Assembly: GCF_963665995.1 (NCBI RefSeq)
Contig: NZ_OY762512.1
Coordinates: 372,001 to 436,000 of the forward strand
Reading direction: 5' to 3'
From: Pleurocapsa sp. FMAR1
GTDB lineage: Bacteria > Cyanobacteriota > Cyanobacteriia > Cyanobacteriales > Xenococcaceae
Length of the DNA stretch: 64,000 nucleotides
Shown here: piece after piece, positions 46,676 to 56,681 of the stretch
How the letters are laid out: the number at the start of each line of letters is the position of its first letter
Numbering within the stretch: position 1 is the stretch's first letter
Notes under the pieces: model-generated
Told to the model about the DNA's origin: nothing
Seen by the model: the letters and a program-made list of their open reading frames with translations, nothing else
Databases searched by the model: none
Position numbers and translations under genes: made by a program

Positions 46676-47323
46676 GTGAGCAATGAGCAGTTGACGGACA
46701 ATTTCGACGATTCTTTGTTGGCAGAATTTATCTCCTCAGATACTTTAGTTGGGGGGGTTGATGAAGTTGGCAGAGGAGCTTTGTTTGGTTCAGTAGTGGC
46801 AGCATCTGTAGTTTTACCCCTCTCAGCTATTCCCAAACTAGTTGCTGCTGGAGTTCAAGATAGTAAAAAGCTTTCTGCTAAAAAACGTCAGGAACTAGTT
46901 TGGCCAATTAAGCAAATTGTCGCTGGTTGGCATATTAGTTATGCCAGCGTTAGCGAAATAGACAATCTTAATATATTGCAGGCTTCTTTGCTGGCTATGA
47001 ACAGAAGTATATCTGGATTGCCAGTCATGCCAGATATATGTTTGGTGGATGGCAAGTTTCGGGTGCCTAATTTGTCAATTCCCCAAAAGACAGTAATTAA
47101 AGGAGACTTGCGATCGCCTGTAATTGCAGCAGCTAGCATTTTGGCTAAGGTGTGGCGCGATCGATTAGTGATCGGCTTGGCAGAAAAGTATCCAGAGTAT
47201 AATCTAGCTGCTAATAAAGGCTATCCTACTGCTGCTCATCGTTTAGCTATCCAGCAATACGGCATTTGTGCCGAACACCGTCGCTCATTTAAATTATGTC
47301 AATGTTCTGATTGCGGAGGATGA
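46676..47323 (+). CDS. rnhB: ribonuclease HII
   Basis: The enzyme nicks RNA-DNA hybrids and removes single ribonucleotides. Active-site acids are visible: Asp and Glu in GGVDEVGRGALFG, and Asp in DICLVDGKF, with a further Asp in AKVWRDRL. The 215-residue length assumes GTG at 46676; the first 22 residues are weak and partly from the repeat ATGAACAGTGAGCAATGAGC, so a later start (TTG at 46691 or later) is possible. It is 18 bases downstream of rne, a common gene order in cyanobacteria. Confidence 0.9.
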   Translation: MSNEQLTDNFDDSLLAEFISSDTLVGGVDEVGRGALFGSVVAASVVLPLSAIPKLVAAGVQDSKKLSAKKRQELVWPIKQIVAGWHISYASVSEIDNLNILQASLLAMNRSISGLPVMPDICLVDGKFRVPNLSIPQKTVIKGDLRSPVIAAASILAKVWRDRLVIGLAEKYPEYNLAANKGYPTAAHRLAIQQYGICAEHRRSFKLCQCSDCGG

Positions 47324-47353
47324 CTGTAAAACTAAATATTAACTCAGATCAAT

Positions 47354-47938
47354 TCAAAATCCGTGATCTGGAGATAACTCAGATGCAGGTGTCGCACTTG
47401 AGATGGTTTCTTGAGATGCCCAGGTGCGATAATCCTGAATTAATTGAGTTGTCAGCTTTTGTTTAATTCTAACTAAAACGCTTTTGAGCAGTTTATTCCC
47501 TGCTTTTTCTAAAAATGGTTTGGGGGTAAACATTAAACCAGTCGGTAACTCAACTCTTACTTCTAAATCAGCTTGACCCTCTAAGATGGTGTTGCCTGCT
47601 GACTCTTGAGCAGATAAAATACCCTTGAGCTTGAGAGAAAAACGCCGATTTATGTAGTCAATTCCCTTAATTTGACAATTCTCAGATTTTAAATATACGC
47701 TGCCGTCAGAACCAGACCAAACTTTAAGCACTACAATTGGCTGGAAATGATAAATTTCCATAAAGTTAATCGGTCGCATCTTCAACTCATATAAATCATC
47801 AGATATCTGCTTCATTAACTGCGGATCGGCGATCGCCTTTACCAGCCTTTTAGGTTGACGCAAATAATGCTGTATCGGAGTTTCCTGATTAGCTACTGAA
47901 ATCTGAACTAATTCTGAGGCGCTGAAACTAACATCCAT
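47354..47938 (-). CDS. DUF1997 family protein
   Basis: The 194-residue protein matches DUF1997, a family of cyanobacteria and plastids. It has MDVSFSASELVQISVANQE at the start, YELKMRPINFMEIYHFQPIV, and an end VRIKQKLTTQLIQDYRTWA. The function is unknown; some plastid members are linked to lipid or photosystem processes. No signal is seen. It is convergent with rnhB and divergent from pheA. Confidence 0.75.
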   Translation of the reverse strand: MDVSFSASELVQISVANQETPIQHYLRQPKRLVKAIADPQLMKQISDDLYELKMRPINFMEIYHFQPIVVLKVWSGSDGSVYLKSENCQIKGIDYINRRFSLKLKGILSAQESAGNTILEGQADLEVRVELPTGLMFTPKPFLEKAGNKLLKSVLVRIKQKLTTQLIQDYRTWASQETISSATPASELSPDHGF

Positions 47939-48065
47939 AAGTGAAACTACTGAAATCTTTATCTTTTATTAATTTTAGGTTACATTTCTTCAAAAATTAT
48001 TTATATGTCGAAAAATTAATACTATGGTTAGATCTTTGTATCTATGTTAATAAGATGCGATCGCT

Positions 48066-48908
48066 ATGAATTTATCTCTTGCCTATTTAGGACCTACTGG
48101 AACTAACTCCGAAACTGCTGCCTTGGCATATGCAAAATGGCTAACTGCCCATCAGAATCAAACGGCAACTCTTTGTCCTTATCCTAGTATTGCTCTTGCC
48201 TTACAATCTGTAGTTAAAGGTAAAGTTGATTATGCAGTCGTACCAATTGAAAATTCCGTTGAGGGAAGCGTTACGGTTGTTTTAGATACTCTATGGCAAT
48301 CAGAAAATCTCCAGGTACATCAAGAACTAACCATCCCTATTCTGCACGGATTGTTATCTTACGCTCAATCATTAGAGCAAATTAAAACAGTTTACTCTCA
48401 TCCTCAAGCTTTGGCTCAATGTCAGAAGTGGCTCGAAAAATTTTTACCCCAAGCGCAGCTAGTGCCTACCAACTCTACTACTGAGGGCATACAAAAACTC
48501 AAAGATGATTTGACCACAGCAGCAGTTTCTGCTCCTAGAGCAGCAGAATTATACCAAGTTCCCTTATTAAGACAGGATATTAAAGATCGCCCCGACAACT
48601 GTACTCGTTTTTGGATTGTAAGTTCTCATGACATTAAAAACGGTAGCCATCTTTCCCTAGCTTTTAGCCTGCCTCAAAATGCTCCAGGAGCTTTAGTCAA
48701 AGCCTTAGAAATCTTTGCCCGTAGAGAAATTAACTTGAGTAAGATTGAATCCCGCCCTACTAAACGCTATTTGGGAGAATATATCTTTTTTATAGATTTA
48801 GAAGGTAATTCTCATAATATAGAAATTAGAGATGCTTTAAGCGATTTATCTGCCTGTACAGAGGTTCTTAAAATCTTTGGAAACTATAATCTACTCGATG
48901 CAGACTAG
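48066..48908 (+). CDS. pheA: prephenate dehydratase
   Basis: The 280-residue protein starts LAYLGPTGTNSETAALAYAK and has VPIENSVEGSVTVVLDTLW, a DRPDNCTRFWIV motif (Thr-Arg-Phe), and a C-terminal ACT domain (GALVKALEIFARREINLSKI, then ESRPTKRYLGEYIFFID) that senses phenylalanine. It makes phenylpyruvate from prephenate. It is a stand-alone, monofunctional enzyme without a chorismate mutase domain. A HIP1-type site lies just before the start. Confidence 0.95.
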   Translation: MNLSLAYLGPTGTNSETAALAYAKWLTAHQNQTATLCPYPSIALALQSVVKGKVDYAVVPIENSVEGSVTVVLDTLWQSENLQVHQELTIPILHGLLSYAQSLEQIKTVYSHPQALAQCQKWLEKFLPQAQLVPTNSTTEGIQKLKDDLTTAAVSAPRAAELYQVPLLRQDIKDRPDNCTRFWIVSSHDIKNGSHLSLAFSLPQNAPGALVKALEIFARREINLSKIESRPTKRYLGEYIFFIDLEGNSHNIEIRDALSDLSACTEVLKIFGNYNLLDAD

Positions 48909-48954
48909 TTTTATCTGTACAGACTTTTAGACGCTTGTTAGGTTTTTTTAAAAA

Positions 48955-49596
48955 TCAATCATCTAAAGCATCTTTAAGTGCAGTGCGGGCTGCTAAATGA
49001 TTACGAGTAGAAGCAAGAATTTCTTGTTCTCTTTGTAAACGCTCCAAAGTATCCTGCATTTCTAACAATGCCTGCTGTTCTGATGCTACACCATACAAGT
49101 TGCTGGCTACCCAGTAAGATAGCTCGGTAGGCGAATTAGGTAAATCATCAGGAAGCTCTATTTTTTGACTAGTAAGCTTGGCTGATAAATGAACTACGTT
49201 TTTTAGTAATTCTTCAACTTCAGTTGCTATCGGTCTTAAGTCTTGAGTAGGTGGCTTATCCTCAATCCACTCTACTAAACCGACGCGATAGGGTTTTTCA
49301 CGAACATATTCTAAAACTTTAAACCTTTGTTGCCCAAAAGTTAACATTTTCATCCGATCATCAGGTAGTCTCTGGAAATGTAAAATTTCGGCACAGCAAC
49401 CATATTCGGCAATCTCTCCTGTAGCGGGATCGATAGACAACACTCCGAAACGACGATCATTTTCCAGAATTGTGTTCATCATAATTCTGTAACGATACTC
49501 AAATATATGCAGCGGTAACGGACGGCTGGGAAACAAAACGACTTCAGGAAGGGGAAATAAGGGTAGTTCTCTGACTGCGATTGAAGAAGGTGCCAT
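48955..49596 (-). CDS. Lon N-terminal-domain protein
   Basis: The 213-residue protein is made of a Lon substrate-binding (LON) domain without ATPase or protease: LPLFPLPEVVLFPSRPLPLH, HIFEYRYRIMMNTIL, then LTFGQQRFKVLEYVREKPY. A C-terminal helical part (LLEMQDTLERLQREQEILAS) follows. Such proteins are predicted to bind polypeptides. Function in cyanobacteria is unknown. It has convergent neighbour pheA. Confidence 0.85.
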   Translation of the reverse strand: MAPSSIAVRELPLFPLPEVVLFPSRPLPLHIFEYRYRIMMNTILENDRRFGVLSIDPATGEIAEYGCCAEILHFQRLPDDRMKMLTFGQQRFKVLEYVREKPYRVGLVEWIEDKPPTQDLRPIATEVEELLKNVVHLSAKLTSQKIELPDDLPNSPTELSYWVASNLYGVASEQQALLEMQDTLERLQREQEILASTRNHLAARTALKDALDD

Positions 49597-49675
49597 CTAA
49601 ACTTGTTTATATTTATAGCTGGTATTGTTACTTATTCTTTACTTTAACGGATTTTTAATCAGAACGTACATACTT

Positions 49676-49703
49676 AAAAACCCTTCAGAGAAAATCTAAA
49701 GGG
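49676..49703 (-). terminator. terminator of the str operon
   Basis: In the operon direction CCCTTTAGA pairs with TCTGAAGGG around TTTTC, then TTTTTAAGTA. It lies about 35 bases after the rpsJ stop. Confidence 0.7.
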
Positions 49704-49738
49704 CAGAATGATTTATTTATAGCCTAAAAATCTAAATA

Positions 49739-50056
49739 TTAAAGTTTGACTTCAATATCAACCCCAGCAGGCAAATCCAATTTCATTAAGGCATCAATAG
49801 TCTTAGAAGAAGGCTTGTAGATGTCAATAATGCGGCGATGGGTACGAGTTTCAAAGTGTTCGCGAGAATCTTTGTCTACGTGAGGCGATCGCAATACACA
49901 GTAAATTCTTCTTTTAGTTGGTAAAGGAATTGGACCAACAGCAGAAGCGTTAGTTCTGTTGGCTGTGTCTACAATTTTTTCACACGAGGTATCAAGTAGA
50001 CGTTGATCGAATGCTTTGAGGCGAATGCGGATTTTTTGTTGTTGAATCGTTGCCAT
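49739..50056 (-). CDS. rpsJ: 30S ribosomal protein S10
   Basis: The 105-residue protein is S10, with [40 protein letters not shown] and [20 protein letters not shown]. It is a component of the 30S head and in other bacteria also binds NusB. It ends the operon rpsL-rpsG-fusA-tuf-rpsJ, the cyanobacterial arrangement. Confidence 0.98.
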   Translation of the reverse strand: MATIQQQKIRIRLKAFDQRLLDTSCEKIVDTANRTNASAVGPIPLPTKRRIYCVLRSPHVDKDSREHFETRTHRRIIDIYKPSSKTIDALMKLDLPAGVDIEVKL

Positions 50057-50257
50057 GTTGCTTAATTGTCGAGGTACGGATGGTTAAAAAGGATTATAGC
50101 TTAAGAGTGGGTGTATGAAATTCACCACTAATGCTAAATATACATATTATTCTCTCACCAAAGCTAGGGGAGCAGACGATGCCAGTCAAGCTATTTGACT
50201 AACAAAGTCTACTCCCGAAGGGTTAGGTTGTTCGTTCTATTTAGGTTGTCCTACGGA

Positions 50258-51487
50258 CTACTTGATAATCTTAGAGACTACACCAGCACCGATAGTACGA
50301 CCACCTTCACGAATCGCAAAGCGCATTCCTTGCTCAATAGCGATCGCGTTAATTAGCTCTACGTTCATTTTAATGCGATCGCCAGGCATTACCATTTCTA
50401 CTGCGCTGCCATCATCAGCAGTGTAGTCAGTGATAGTACCAGTTACGTCAGTTGTACGAACGTAGAACTGAGGACGGTAGTTTTTAAAGAAAGGAGTATG
50501 ACGACCACCTTCTTCTTTGGTTAGTACATAAACTTCTCCTTCAAATTCGGTGTGAGGAGTGATTGAACCAGGTTTAGCCAAAACCATACCCCGTTCAATA
50601 TCTTCTTTCTGTACACCACGAAGAAGCACTCCTACATTGTCTCCAGCCATACCCTGATCCAAAGTTTTTTGGAACATTTCTACGCCAGTGACAGTAGTGC
50701 TGCGAGTATTTCTAATACCGATAATTTCGATGGTTTCGCCTACTTTTACCACACCACGCTCAATACGACCAGTAGCCACAGTACCACGACCTGTAATGGA
50801 GAAGACATCTTCTACCGCCATCAAGAAAGGCTTATCAATTTCACGCTCAGGAGTAGGAATATAAGTATCTACCTGCTCCATTAGATCGTAAATTTTATCA
50901 ACCCACGGGTCTTCACCTTGTTTAGTATCAGGTTTAGCAGTCAATGCTTCTACTGCCTTGAGAGCAGAACCAGCAACGATGGGAATATCATCACCAGGAA
51001 AATCGTATTCGCTCAACAGCTCACGAATTTCCAATTCGACCAATTCAATTAGCTCTTCGTCGTCTACTTGGTCTTCTTTATTCATAAACACTACCAAGCT
51101 AGGAACACCTACTTGTTTAGCCAAAAGAATGTGTTCGCGAGTTTGAGGCATAGGACCATCTGCTGCTGATACCACTAGAATACCGCCATCCATTTGAGCA
51201 GCACCAGTAATCATGTTTTTTACATAGTCAGCGTGTCCAGGACAGTCCACGTGAGCGTAGTGACGTTTTTCTGTTTCGTATTCTACGTGAGCAGTGTTGA
51301 TCGTGATGCCACGCGCTTTTTCTTCAGGAGCAGCATCAATATCTTCGTATCTTCTCGCTTTAGCATTACCTATAGCAGCCAAAGCTAGAGTAATAGCTGC
51401 TGTTAAAGTAGTTTTACCGTGGTCTACATGACCTACTGTACCGATATTAGCGTGTTCTTTATTACGTTCAAACTTTGCGCGTGCCAT
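50258..51487 (-). CDS. tuf: elongation factor Tu
   Basis: The 409-residue GTPase delivers aminoacyl-tRNA to the ribosome. It has the P-loop [36 protein letters not shown] (NKxD) and the SALKAVEAL element, and a normal C-terminal barrel pair. The insertion of about ten residues in the third loop ([20 protein letters not shown]) is found in cyanobacteria and plastids. The gap to fusA is only 19 bases. Confidence 0.98.
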   Translation of the reverse strand: MARAKFERNKEHANIGTVGHVDHGKTTLTAAITLALAAIGNAKARRYEDIDAAPEEKARGITINTAHVEYETEKRHYAHVDCPGHADYVKNMITGAAQMDGGILVVSAADGPMPQTREHILLAKQVGVPSLVVFMNKEDQVDDEELIELVELEIRELLSEYDFPGDDIPIVAGSALKAVEALTAKPDTKQGEDPWVDKIYDLMEQVDTYIPTPEREIDKPFLMAVEDVFSITGRGTVATGRIERGVVKVGETIEIIGIRNTRSTTVTGVEMFQKTLDQGMAGDNVGVLLRGVQKEDIERGMVLAKPGSITPHTEFEGEVYVLTKEEGGRHTPFFKNYRPQFYVRTTDVTGTITDYTADDGSAVEMVMPGDRIKMNVELINAIAIEQGMRFAIREGGRTIGAGVVSKIIK

Positions 51488-51506
51488 TAATGTACTTATT
51501 CCTTAT

Positions 51507-53588
51507 TTAAATTAGTGTGTTTCCTTTGTTTTTAGCGATGATTGCCTCTGCTTCATTGCGAGGAACATCGCTGTACTCACTGAACTCCATCGAAAATATA
51601 CCGCGTCCTTGGGTTTTTGAGCGGATATCGGTAGCATAGCCAAACATTTTAGCCAAAGGAACTTGAGCATCTATTTTTGCTATGCCAGCTTCGGAGTTCA
51701 TACCTTCAATGTTGCCTCGGCGAGAGTTCAAGTCTCCAATCACATCTCCTAAGAAATCTTCAGGAACTTCAACCTCAACTTTCATCATAGGCTCTAAGAC
51801 CACAGGAGAAGCTTTCTTTACTGCTTCTCTGACTGCCATTGAACCGGCTACCTTAAAAGCCATTTCATTTGAGTCTACATCGTGGTACGAACCATCAACT
51901 AAAGTAACCTTGACATCTATCAGAGGATATCCTGACAAGATACCAGATTCACAAGTTTGTTTCACCCCTTGTTCAATGGCAGGGATATATTCTTTGGGAA
52001 TAGTGCCACCGACAATTTTGGAAACAAACTCGAAACCACTTTTCGCTTCAGCAGGTTCAATTTCTAATACGGCATGACCATATTGACCTTTCCCGCCACT
52101 CTGCTTGATGTATTTACCTTCGGCTCGACTGCTTTGGCGAATCGTCTCGCGATAAGCCACTTGAGGTTTACCTACCGTAGCCTCAACATTAAACTCCCTT
52201 AACATTCTATCTACGAGAATTTCTAGATGAAGTTCTCCCATTCCCGCAATTACAGTCTGGTTAGTTTCAGGATTAGTACTGACGCGAAAAGTAGGATCTT
52301 CATCAGCAAGAGTCTGTAAAGCTTTTGATAGCTTTTCTATATCGCTCTTAGTCTGAGGTTCTACTGCTACAGAGATTACTGGTTCAGGAACAAATAAAGA
52401 TTCTAAGATAATCGGCTGTTTATCATCACACAGAGTATCTCCAGTAGCAGCTAACTTTAAGCCAACAATTGCTCCTAAATCACCAGCCCTGAGTTCATCT
52501 ACTTCAATACGATCGTTAGATTTTAAAACCACTAAGCGCGAAATGCGCTCTTTTTTTTGCTTGGTGGCGTTGTAAACATAGCTACCTTTCTCCAAAACCC
52601 CCGAATAGACTCTCACAAAAGTCAAACGACCAAATTTATCACTGGCAATTTTAAAAGCCAAAGCTGCAAATGGTTCTTCATCACTAGAATGCCTTACGGC
52701 TTCTTCGCCATTAAGTAGTTCGCCCGTAATAGGAGGTACTTCGGTAGGAGCAGGTAAGTAATCTACTACCGCGTCTAAAAGAACTTGAACTCCCTTGTTT
52801 TTAAAGGCAGAGCCACACAGCATAGGCATAATAGAACCATCAATCGTACCCTTACGAATTGCTGCTTTGATTTCTGCTGTACTAAACTCTTCCTCCATCA
52901 AGAATTTTTCAAGGAGTGCTTCGTCAGTTTCGGCGATAGATTCGATTAACTTCGCTCTATATTCTTTAGCCTTATCCAATAGCTGTTCGGGAATTTCAAT
53001 ATTTTCTATTTCTTTTCCTAAATCATCTTTGTAGATGATGGCTTTCATCTCAACTAAATCTACAATCCCTTCAAACTCTCCCTCGCTACCCATAGGAATC
53101 TGAATTGGTACTGCATTGGCCTGAAGGCGATCTTTTATTTGCTCATGAACTTTAAAGAAATTTGCTCCTGTACGATCCATTTTATTGACAAAAGCAATTC
53201 TTGGCACATTGTACCTATTTGCCTGCCGCCAAACAGTCTCAGACTGGGGCTGTACACCGCCTACAGAACAAAATACAGCAATTACGCCATCAAGCACGCG
53301 CATCGAACGCTCAACTTCAATTGTGAAGTCTACGTGACCTGGGGTATCAATAATATTGACTTTATGATCTTTCCAGCTTGTAGTGATGGCAGCAGCGGTA
53401 ATAGTAATTCCTCTTTCCTGCTCTTGCTGCATCCAGTCCATAGTGGCTGCGCCATCATGAACTTCCCCCATTTTGTAGGCGATGCCCGTGTAGAAAAGAA
53501 TACGCTCTGTTGTTGTCGTTTTGCCCGCATCTATGTGAGCAGCAATGCCTATGTTTCGCACTCGTTCCAGCGGTATAGTACGTGCCAC
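51507..53588 (-). CDS. fusA: elongation factor G
   Basis: The 693-residue translocase starts GTG-Ala-Arg-Thr ([20 protein letters not shown]). It has [22 protein letters not shown] and [10 protein letters not shown], and the normal domains II-V with an ALEP-type ending [16 protein letters not shown]. It moves tRNAs on the ribosome. It is the third gene of the str operon, preceded by an AAGGAGGT ribosome site. Confidence 0.97.
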   Translation of the reverse strand: MARTIPLERVRNIGIAAHIDAGKTTTTERILFYTGIAYKMGEVHDGAATMDWMQQEQERGITITAAAITTSWKDHKVNIIDTPGHVDFTIEVERSMRVLDGVIAVFCSVGGVQPQSETVWRQANRYNVPRIAFVNKMDRTGANFFKVHEQIKDRLQANAVPIQIPMGSEGEFEGIVDLVEMKAIIYKDDLGKEIENIEIPEQLLDKAKEYRAKLIESIAETDEALLEKFLMEEEFSTAEIKAAIRKGTIDGSIMPMLCGSAFKNKGVQVLLDAVVDYLPAPTEVPPITGELLNGEEAVRHSSDEEPFAALAFKIASDKFGRLTFVRVYSGVLEKGSYVYNATKQKKERISRLVVLKSNDRIEVDELRAGDLGAIVGLKLAATGDTLCDDKQPIILESLFVPEPVISVAVEPQTKSDIEKLSKALQTLADEDPTFRVSTNPETNQTVIAGMGELHLEILVDRMLREFNVEATVGKPQVAYRETIRQSSRAEGKYIKQSGGKGQYGHAVLEIEPAEAKSGFEFVSKIVGGTIPKEYIPAIEQGVKQTCESGILSGYPLIDVKVTLVDGSYHDVDSNEMAFKVAGSMAVREAVKKASPVVLEPMMKVEVEVPEDFLGDVIGDLNSRRGNIEGMNSEAGIAKIDAQVPLAKMFGYATDIRSKTQGRGIFSMEFSEYSDVPRNEAEAIIAKNKGNTLI

Positions 53589-53592
53589 AAGT

Positions 53593-53600
53593 ACCTCCTT
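53593..53600 (-). promoter_or_regulatory. strong ribosome-binding site of fusA
   Basis: AAGGAGGT in the gene direction, centred eight bases before the GTG at 53588. It fixes the GTG as the start and is one of few perfect Shine-Dalgarno sites in the window. Confidence 0.8.
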
Positions 53601-53638
53601 GCATCTTGCAGGATGAAATTGCTAAATGTTTACCAACT

Positions 53639-53688
53639 GTCACAGATTACTTCGCCCTACATGGGCGAAGTAATCTGTGACTTTTTTT
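53639..53688 (+). terminator. 19-bp perfect hairpin plus T7, in the fusA-rpsG gap
   Basis: GTCACAGATTACTTCGCCC (53639-53657) and its exact inverse (53663-53681) enclose TACAT. The plus strand continues with seven T, so it is a textbook terminator for transcription opposite to the str operon. The arm also belongs to the mosaic-repeat family (see 38822 and 56270). Confidence 0.65.
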
Positions 53689-53932
53689 AACGCCGCTTAT
53701 GATTCTATACTTTTATTAAATTTTATTTAAAATTAAACTGCTTTACTATGGGGATTACCGTAAGCAGTAGGCATAGAAATATAAAAGTATTGAGTTGTTT
53801 TGACTTAAATTAAAAATGAAATAAAGCGAATCTAGCTATACACCGTAGTATTTTCTTTTATTCTGAATAAATTGCTAGGCTGCCTTATTTAATTTATCTA
53901 ATCAAAGCTAAAACAACACAATTTCTGTTTAT

Positions 53933-54403
53933 TTAATAGCGATAATGAGCAAAAGCCTTATTTGCCTCTGCCATACGATGGGTTTCATCCCTCTTCTTCA
54001 TCGCTCCTCCAGTTTCATTAGCAGCATCCATAATTTCGCTGGCTAACTTACTTGCCATTGTACGACCGCCTCTAGAACGAGAAAACTGAATTAACCAGCG
54101 CAAAGCCAAGGTTGTACCTCTACCCTGCCTTACCTCCATAGGTACTTGATATGTAGCTCCACCAACACGGCGAGCTTTAACTTCTACTAAAGGAGTCAAG
54201 TTTTTGATAGCCTGTTCAAATACTTCTATTGGTTCGTTGCCAGTTCTTTCGCCAATAATGGACATAGCATCATAAATTATACGAGACGCTAAAGATTGCT
54301 TTCCACTACGCATAATTCTTCTAATAGTCATACTCAAAAGGCGACTATTGTAAACTGGATCTGGGGGAACGGGGCGTTTTTTCTTAGTTGAACGACGAGA
54401 CAT
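53933..54403 (-). CDS. rpsG: 30S ribosomal protein S7
   Basis: The 156-residue protein is S7, which nucleates 30S head assembly. Signatures are present: [20 protein letters not shown], a [17 protein letters not shown]-like segment ([19 protein letters not shown]), and the end [11 protein letters not shown]. Position after rpsL is standard. Confidence 0.98.
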   Translation of the reverse strand: MSRRSTKKKRPVPPDPVYNSRLLSMTIRRIMRSGKQSLASRIIYDAMSIIGERTGNEPIEVFEQAIKNLTPLVEVKARRVGGATYQVPMEVRQGRGTTLALRWLIQFSRSRGGRTMASKLASEIMDAANETGGAMKKRDETHRMAEANKAFAHYRY

Positions 54404-54733
54404 TTGCTTATTACTTAAGTTAAGGATTATAAAATTGTGTTTTAGTCGTAATCAATAAATGCTACTGATTACGACTAAAAAATGACAAACTTGTCTAAAC
54501 TCAAGAAACTGATACCATTTAGGCTAATTTATTTTAAGTTTATTAAACCGAGTTTGAGATTAAGAGCAATAATAATGTTTGAACTAAATACCACTGCTTT
54601 GCTGTCCATAGAAACAAAGAAGTTCGTGATTCAGCTTCTCACTAAAAATAGCATCCTTGTCTGCAATAGCAACTCTTCAGATGAGGATGCGCTTAGTTTA
54701 CTCTATTTGGCGATAAAAACATTGACACAAGCC
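54404..54733. other. rpsL-rpsG spacer with a 15-bp hairpin
   Basis: TTTTAGTCGTAATCA (54440-54454) pairs exactly with TGATTACGACTAAAA (54466-54480). No strong T-run follows in the operon direction, so it could be a processing or stabilising stem. A 107-codon plus-strand frame spans this gap and rpsL but has no protein-like support. The gap is unusually long for these genes. Confidence 0.5.
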
Positions 54734-55108
54734 CTAGGACTTGGGTTTTTTAGTTCCATACTTAGAACGGCTTTGAGATCTGTCTTTTACACCAGTCGTG
54801 TCTAAAGTACCACGAACTATATGATATCTTACTCCTGGCAAGTCTTTAACCCGACCTCCACGAATTAGCACAACCGAGTGTTCCTGTAAATTGTGTCCAA
54901 TTCCTGGAATGTAAGCGGTTACTTCAAACCCTGAAGTCAGACGTACCCTAGCTACCTTTCTCAGTGCTGAATTGGGTTTCTTAGGGGTAGTCGTATATAC
55001 TCTAGTGCAAACTCCACGACGCTGAGGACATTCCTTGAGAGCGGGAGATTTAGTTTTCTTTTGCGACTTAGATCTTTCGCTACGAATTAGTTGCTGAATA
55101 GTGGGCAT
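54734..55108 (-). CDS. rpsL: 30S ribosomal protein S12
   Basis: The 124-residue protein is S12, which sits at the decoding centre. It has [35 protein letters not shown] (with the lysine altered in streptomycin-resistant strains), [19 protein letters not shown] and [12 protein letters not shown]. It is the first gene of the str operon. Confidence 0.98.
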   Translation of the reverse strand: MPTIQQLIRSERSKSQKKTKSPALKECPQRRGVCTRVYTTTPKKPNSALRKVARVRLTSGFEVTAYIPGIGHNLQEHSVVLIRGGRVKDLPGVRYHIVRGTLDTTGVKDRSQSRSKYGTKKPKS

Positions 55109-55291
55109 GAGTTATTAGCTTGTGTGGTTTCAAATCCTCTTAAATTTATTAATGTCAAAATAAGCTAACAGAGTAGCAGACAAATTATAATACTAGTTTA
55201 AAATGCATTCTTCTGTCAATCTTAAATATAACATTATCGTTAGCTCGTGATTATGAACATAATAGAAACAATATTGGGCTTGGCTGATATT

Positions 55292-55636
55292 TTATTTTTC
55301 TTTAGTGATATCAAAGGATATGCCACAACCACAAATATTCTTGGCTTTGGGATTATGAAACCTAAATCCGCCTCCCATAAGATCCTCAGAATAGTCTAAC
55401 TTTAGATCTCCAAGATATTTCCAAGAATTGGCATCGACTAATACTGTGATCTTTCCAACTTCTAAAACCTGTTCTTGAGATGAAGTGGGAGCATGAGTAT
55501 GCTCTAATTTTAGCTGGTAATACCAACCAGAACAGCCCCCTGGACTAACAGCTAGTCGCAAAAAACTGTTCTTTGCTTCTCTATTCAGTTGGATTCGCTG
55601 TATTTCTTTGACTGCGGATGGACTAATATTAACCAT
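55292..55636 (-). CDS. A-type iron-sulfur cluster carrier (HesB/IscA family)
   Basis: The 114-residue protein has the three cysteines of A-type carriers: one in SPGGCSGWYY and two in NICGCGISFD. These accept or pass on [2Fe-2S]/[4Fe-4S] clusters in biogenesis. It differs from SufA in parts of the middle and may be the cyanobacterial HesB-like or ErpA-like version. It lies upstream of rpsL on the same strand and could share transcripts with the ribosomal genes. Confidence 0.9.
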   Translation of the reverse strand: MVNISPSAVKEIQRIQLNREAKNSFLRLAVSPGGCSGWYYQLKLEHTHAPTSSQEQVLEVGKITVLVDANSWKYLGDLKLDYSEDLMGGGFRFHNPKAKNICGCGISFDITKEK

Positions 55637-55776
55637 GAAAATGCTTTGCTTATAACTCCTTAATCTTTAGATTATGCTACAGCAAAACACTTTCACAGCT
55701 TTAATTTACGTAGCCTTGGTTAAAAAAAATCTTTAATTTTAGTTAAAATTATCTGTGAGGCAAAACTAAAGATCTA

Positions 55777-56199
55777 CTATTGACGAGCATAATCATCACT
55801 AAAACGAATAATGTCATCTTCGCCTAGATATTGACCATTCTGAACTTCGATTAAAACTAGCTTGATTACGCCAGGATTTTCTAATCGATGAGTAGTGCAT
55901 TGAGGCACATATGTAGATTGATTGCTACTTAGAATCATTTCTTGGTCGCCACAGCTAACTTTTGCCGTACCAGAAACGACAATCCAATGTTCACTTCTAT
56001 GATGGTGCATTTGTGAGCTTAAGCGATGACCAGGATTAACTTCTATTCTTTTAATTTTATATCCCGATCCTTCCTCTAAAGTAGTAAAAGAACCCCAAGG
56101 ACGAATTTCTGTGGCAGTGATTCCCGATGAACTTTGAGGACTTGCGATCGCTTTAGCTTGCTTATTTAGGTAGGACTTAATTTCAGTTGATTGAGGCAT
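55777..56199 (-). CDS. cupin protein, mannose-6-phosphate isomerase type II-like
   Basis: The 140-residue protein is a single cupin domain like the C-terminus of ManC/mannose-1-phosphate guanylyltransferase: RPWGSFTTLEEGSGYKIKRI, then PGHRLSSQMHHHRSEHWIVV (metal-binding His cluster), and THRLENPG. The nucleotidyltransferase part is absent, so it would be a phosphomannose isomerase or a binding protein in sugar-nucleotide supply. ATG 56199 is chosen; a TTG at 56220 adds seven unlikely residues. Confidence 0.82.
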   Translation of the reverse strand: MPQSTEIKSYLNKQAKAIASPQSSSGITATEIRPWGSFTTLEEGSGYKIKRIEVNPGHRLSSQMHHHRSEHWIVVSGTAKVSCGDQEMILSSNQSTYVPQCTTHRLENPGVIKLVLIEVQNGQYLGEDDIIRFSDDYARQ

Positions 56200-56681
56200 A
56201 ATAAATAAATTTGGTGACAACAGTAATATAGATATAGACTTAAATTTAAACGAGAAATCAAACTAACCAACAGTCAGAGATTACTCCGCCACGTCCCGCA
56301 TAAAGACGAGCGACCCCCTAAAGGGTTCAACAGTTTGCTCAACGGGGGGAACCCCCGCAACGCAACTGTCTTACCGCGTCGCCGACAGGCGCAAGGGAAC
56401 GCGCGAGTTTGTTCCTAAACGGAACAGCACGGGGACTTCTAAACGGACGAAGCCTGCTATAACTTGCCTGCTTTTTTTCTAAGCTTGCTTGGTTAAGCTG
56501 ATAACAAAGATAACAAACATTAATTAAAATCTTAGTAAATTATTGAAGCTACTAAAGCATCTACATCGAATCTTTATAAAGCCCAATGAAAAAATGGAAA
56601 AATTATTAGTGAACTTTAATTGAAATTTATATTTAACCTCAATTATTTCAGTTTGAAGCGATCGCCTTGGCGCGAAATTTA
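56200..56681. other. spacer largely filled by repeat R5
   Basis: Positions 56270-56460 are mosaic repeat. The remainder (56461-56681) is AT rich, without a frame or structure that I can support. Confidence 0.4.
56270..56460. repeat. mosaic palindromic repeat region R5
   Basis: This is the fullest copy: GTCAGAGATTACTCCGCC at the left (as 38822 and 53639), CTCAACGGGGG...CCCGCAACG at 56338-56362, GCAACTGTCTTACCGCGTCG at about 56362 with GCGCAAGGGAACGC (as R2), CGCGAGTTTGTTCC, and GACTTCTAAACGGA (inverted in R1). No coding potential. Confidence 0.7.

Larger units (their letters stand above)
53589..53932. other. fusA-rpsG spacer
   Basis: The 344 bases contain the hairpin at 53639 and an AT-rich remainder. 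No gene seen. A secondary promoter for fusA-tuf could lie here. Confidence 0.4.

Noticed and set aside
54482-54805. 107-codon plus-strand frame in the rpsL-rpsG gap
   Set aside because: It overlaps rpsL in antisense, has no ribosome site or family pattern, and most of it is low-complexity AT-rich DNA.
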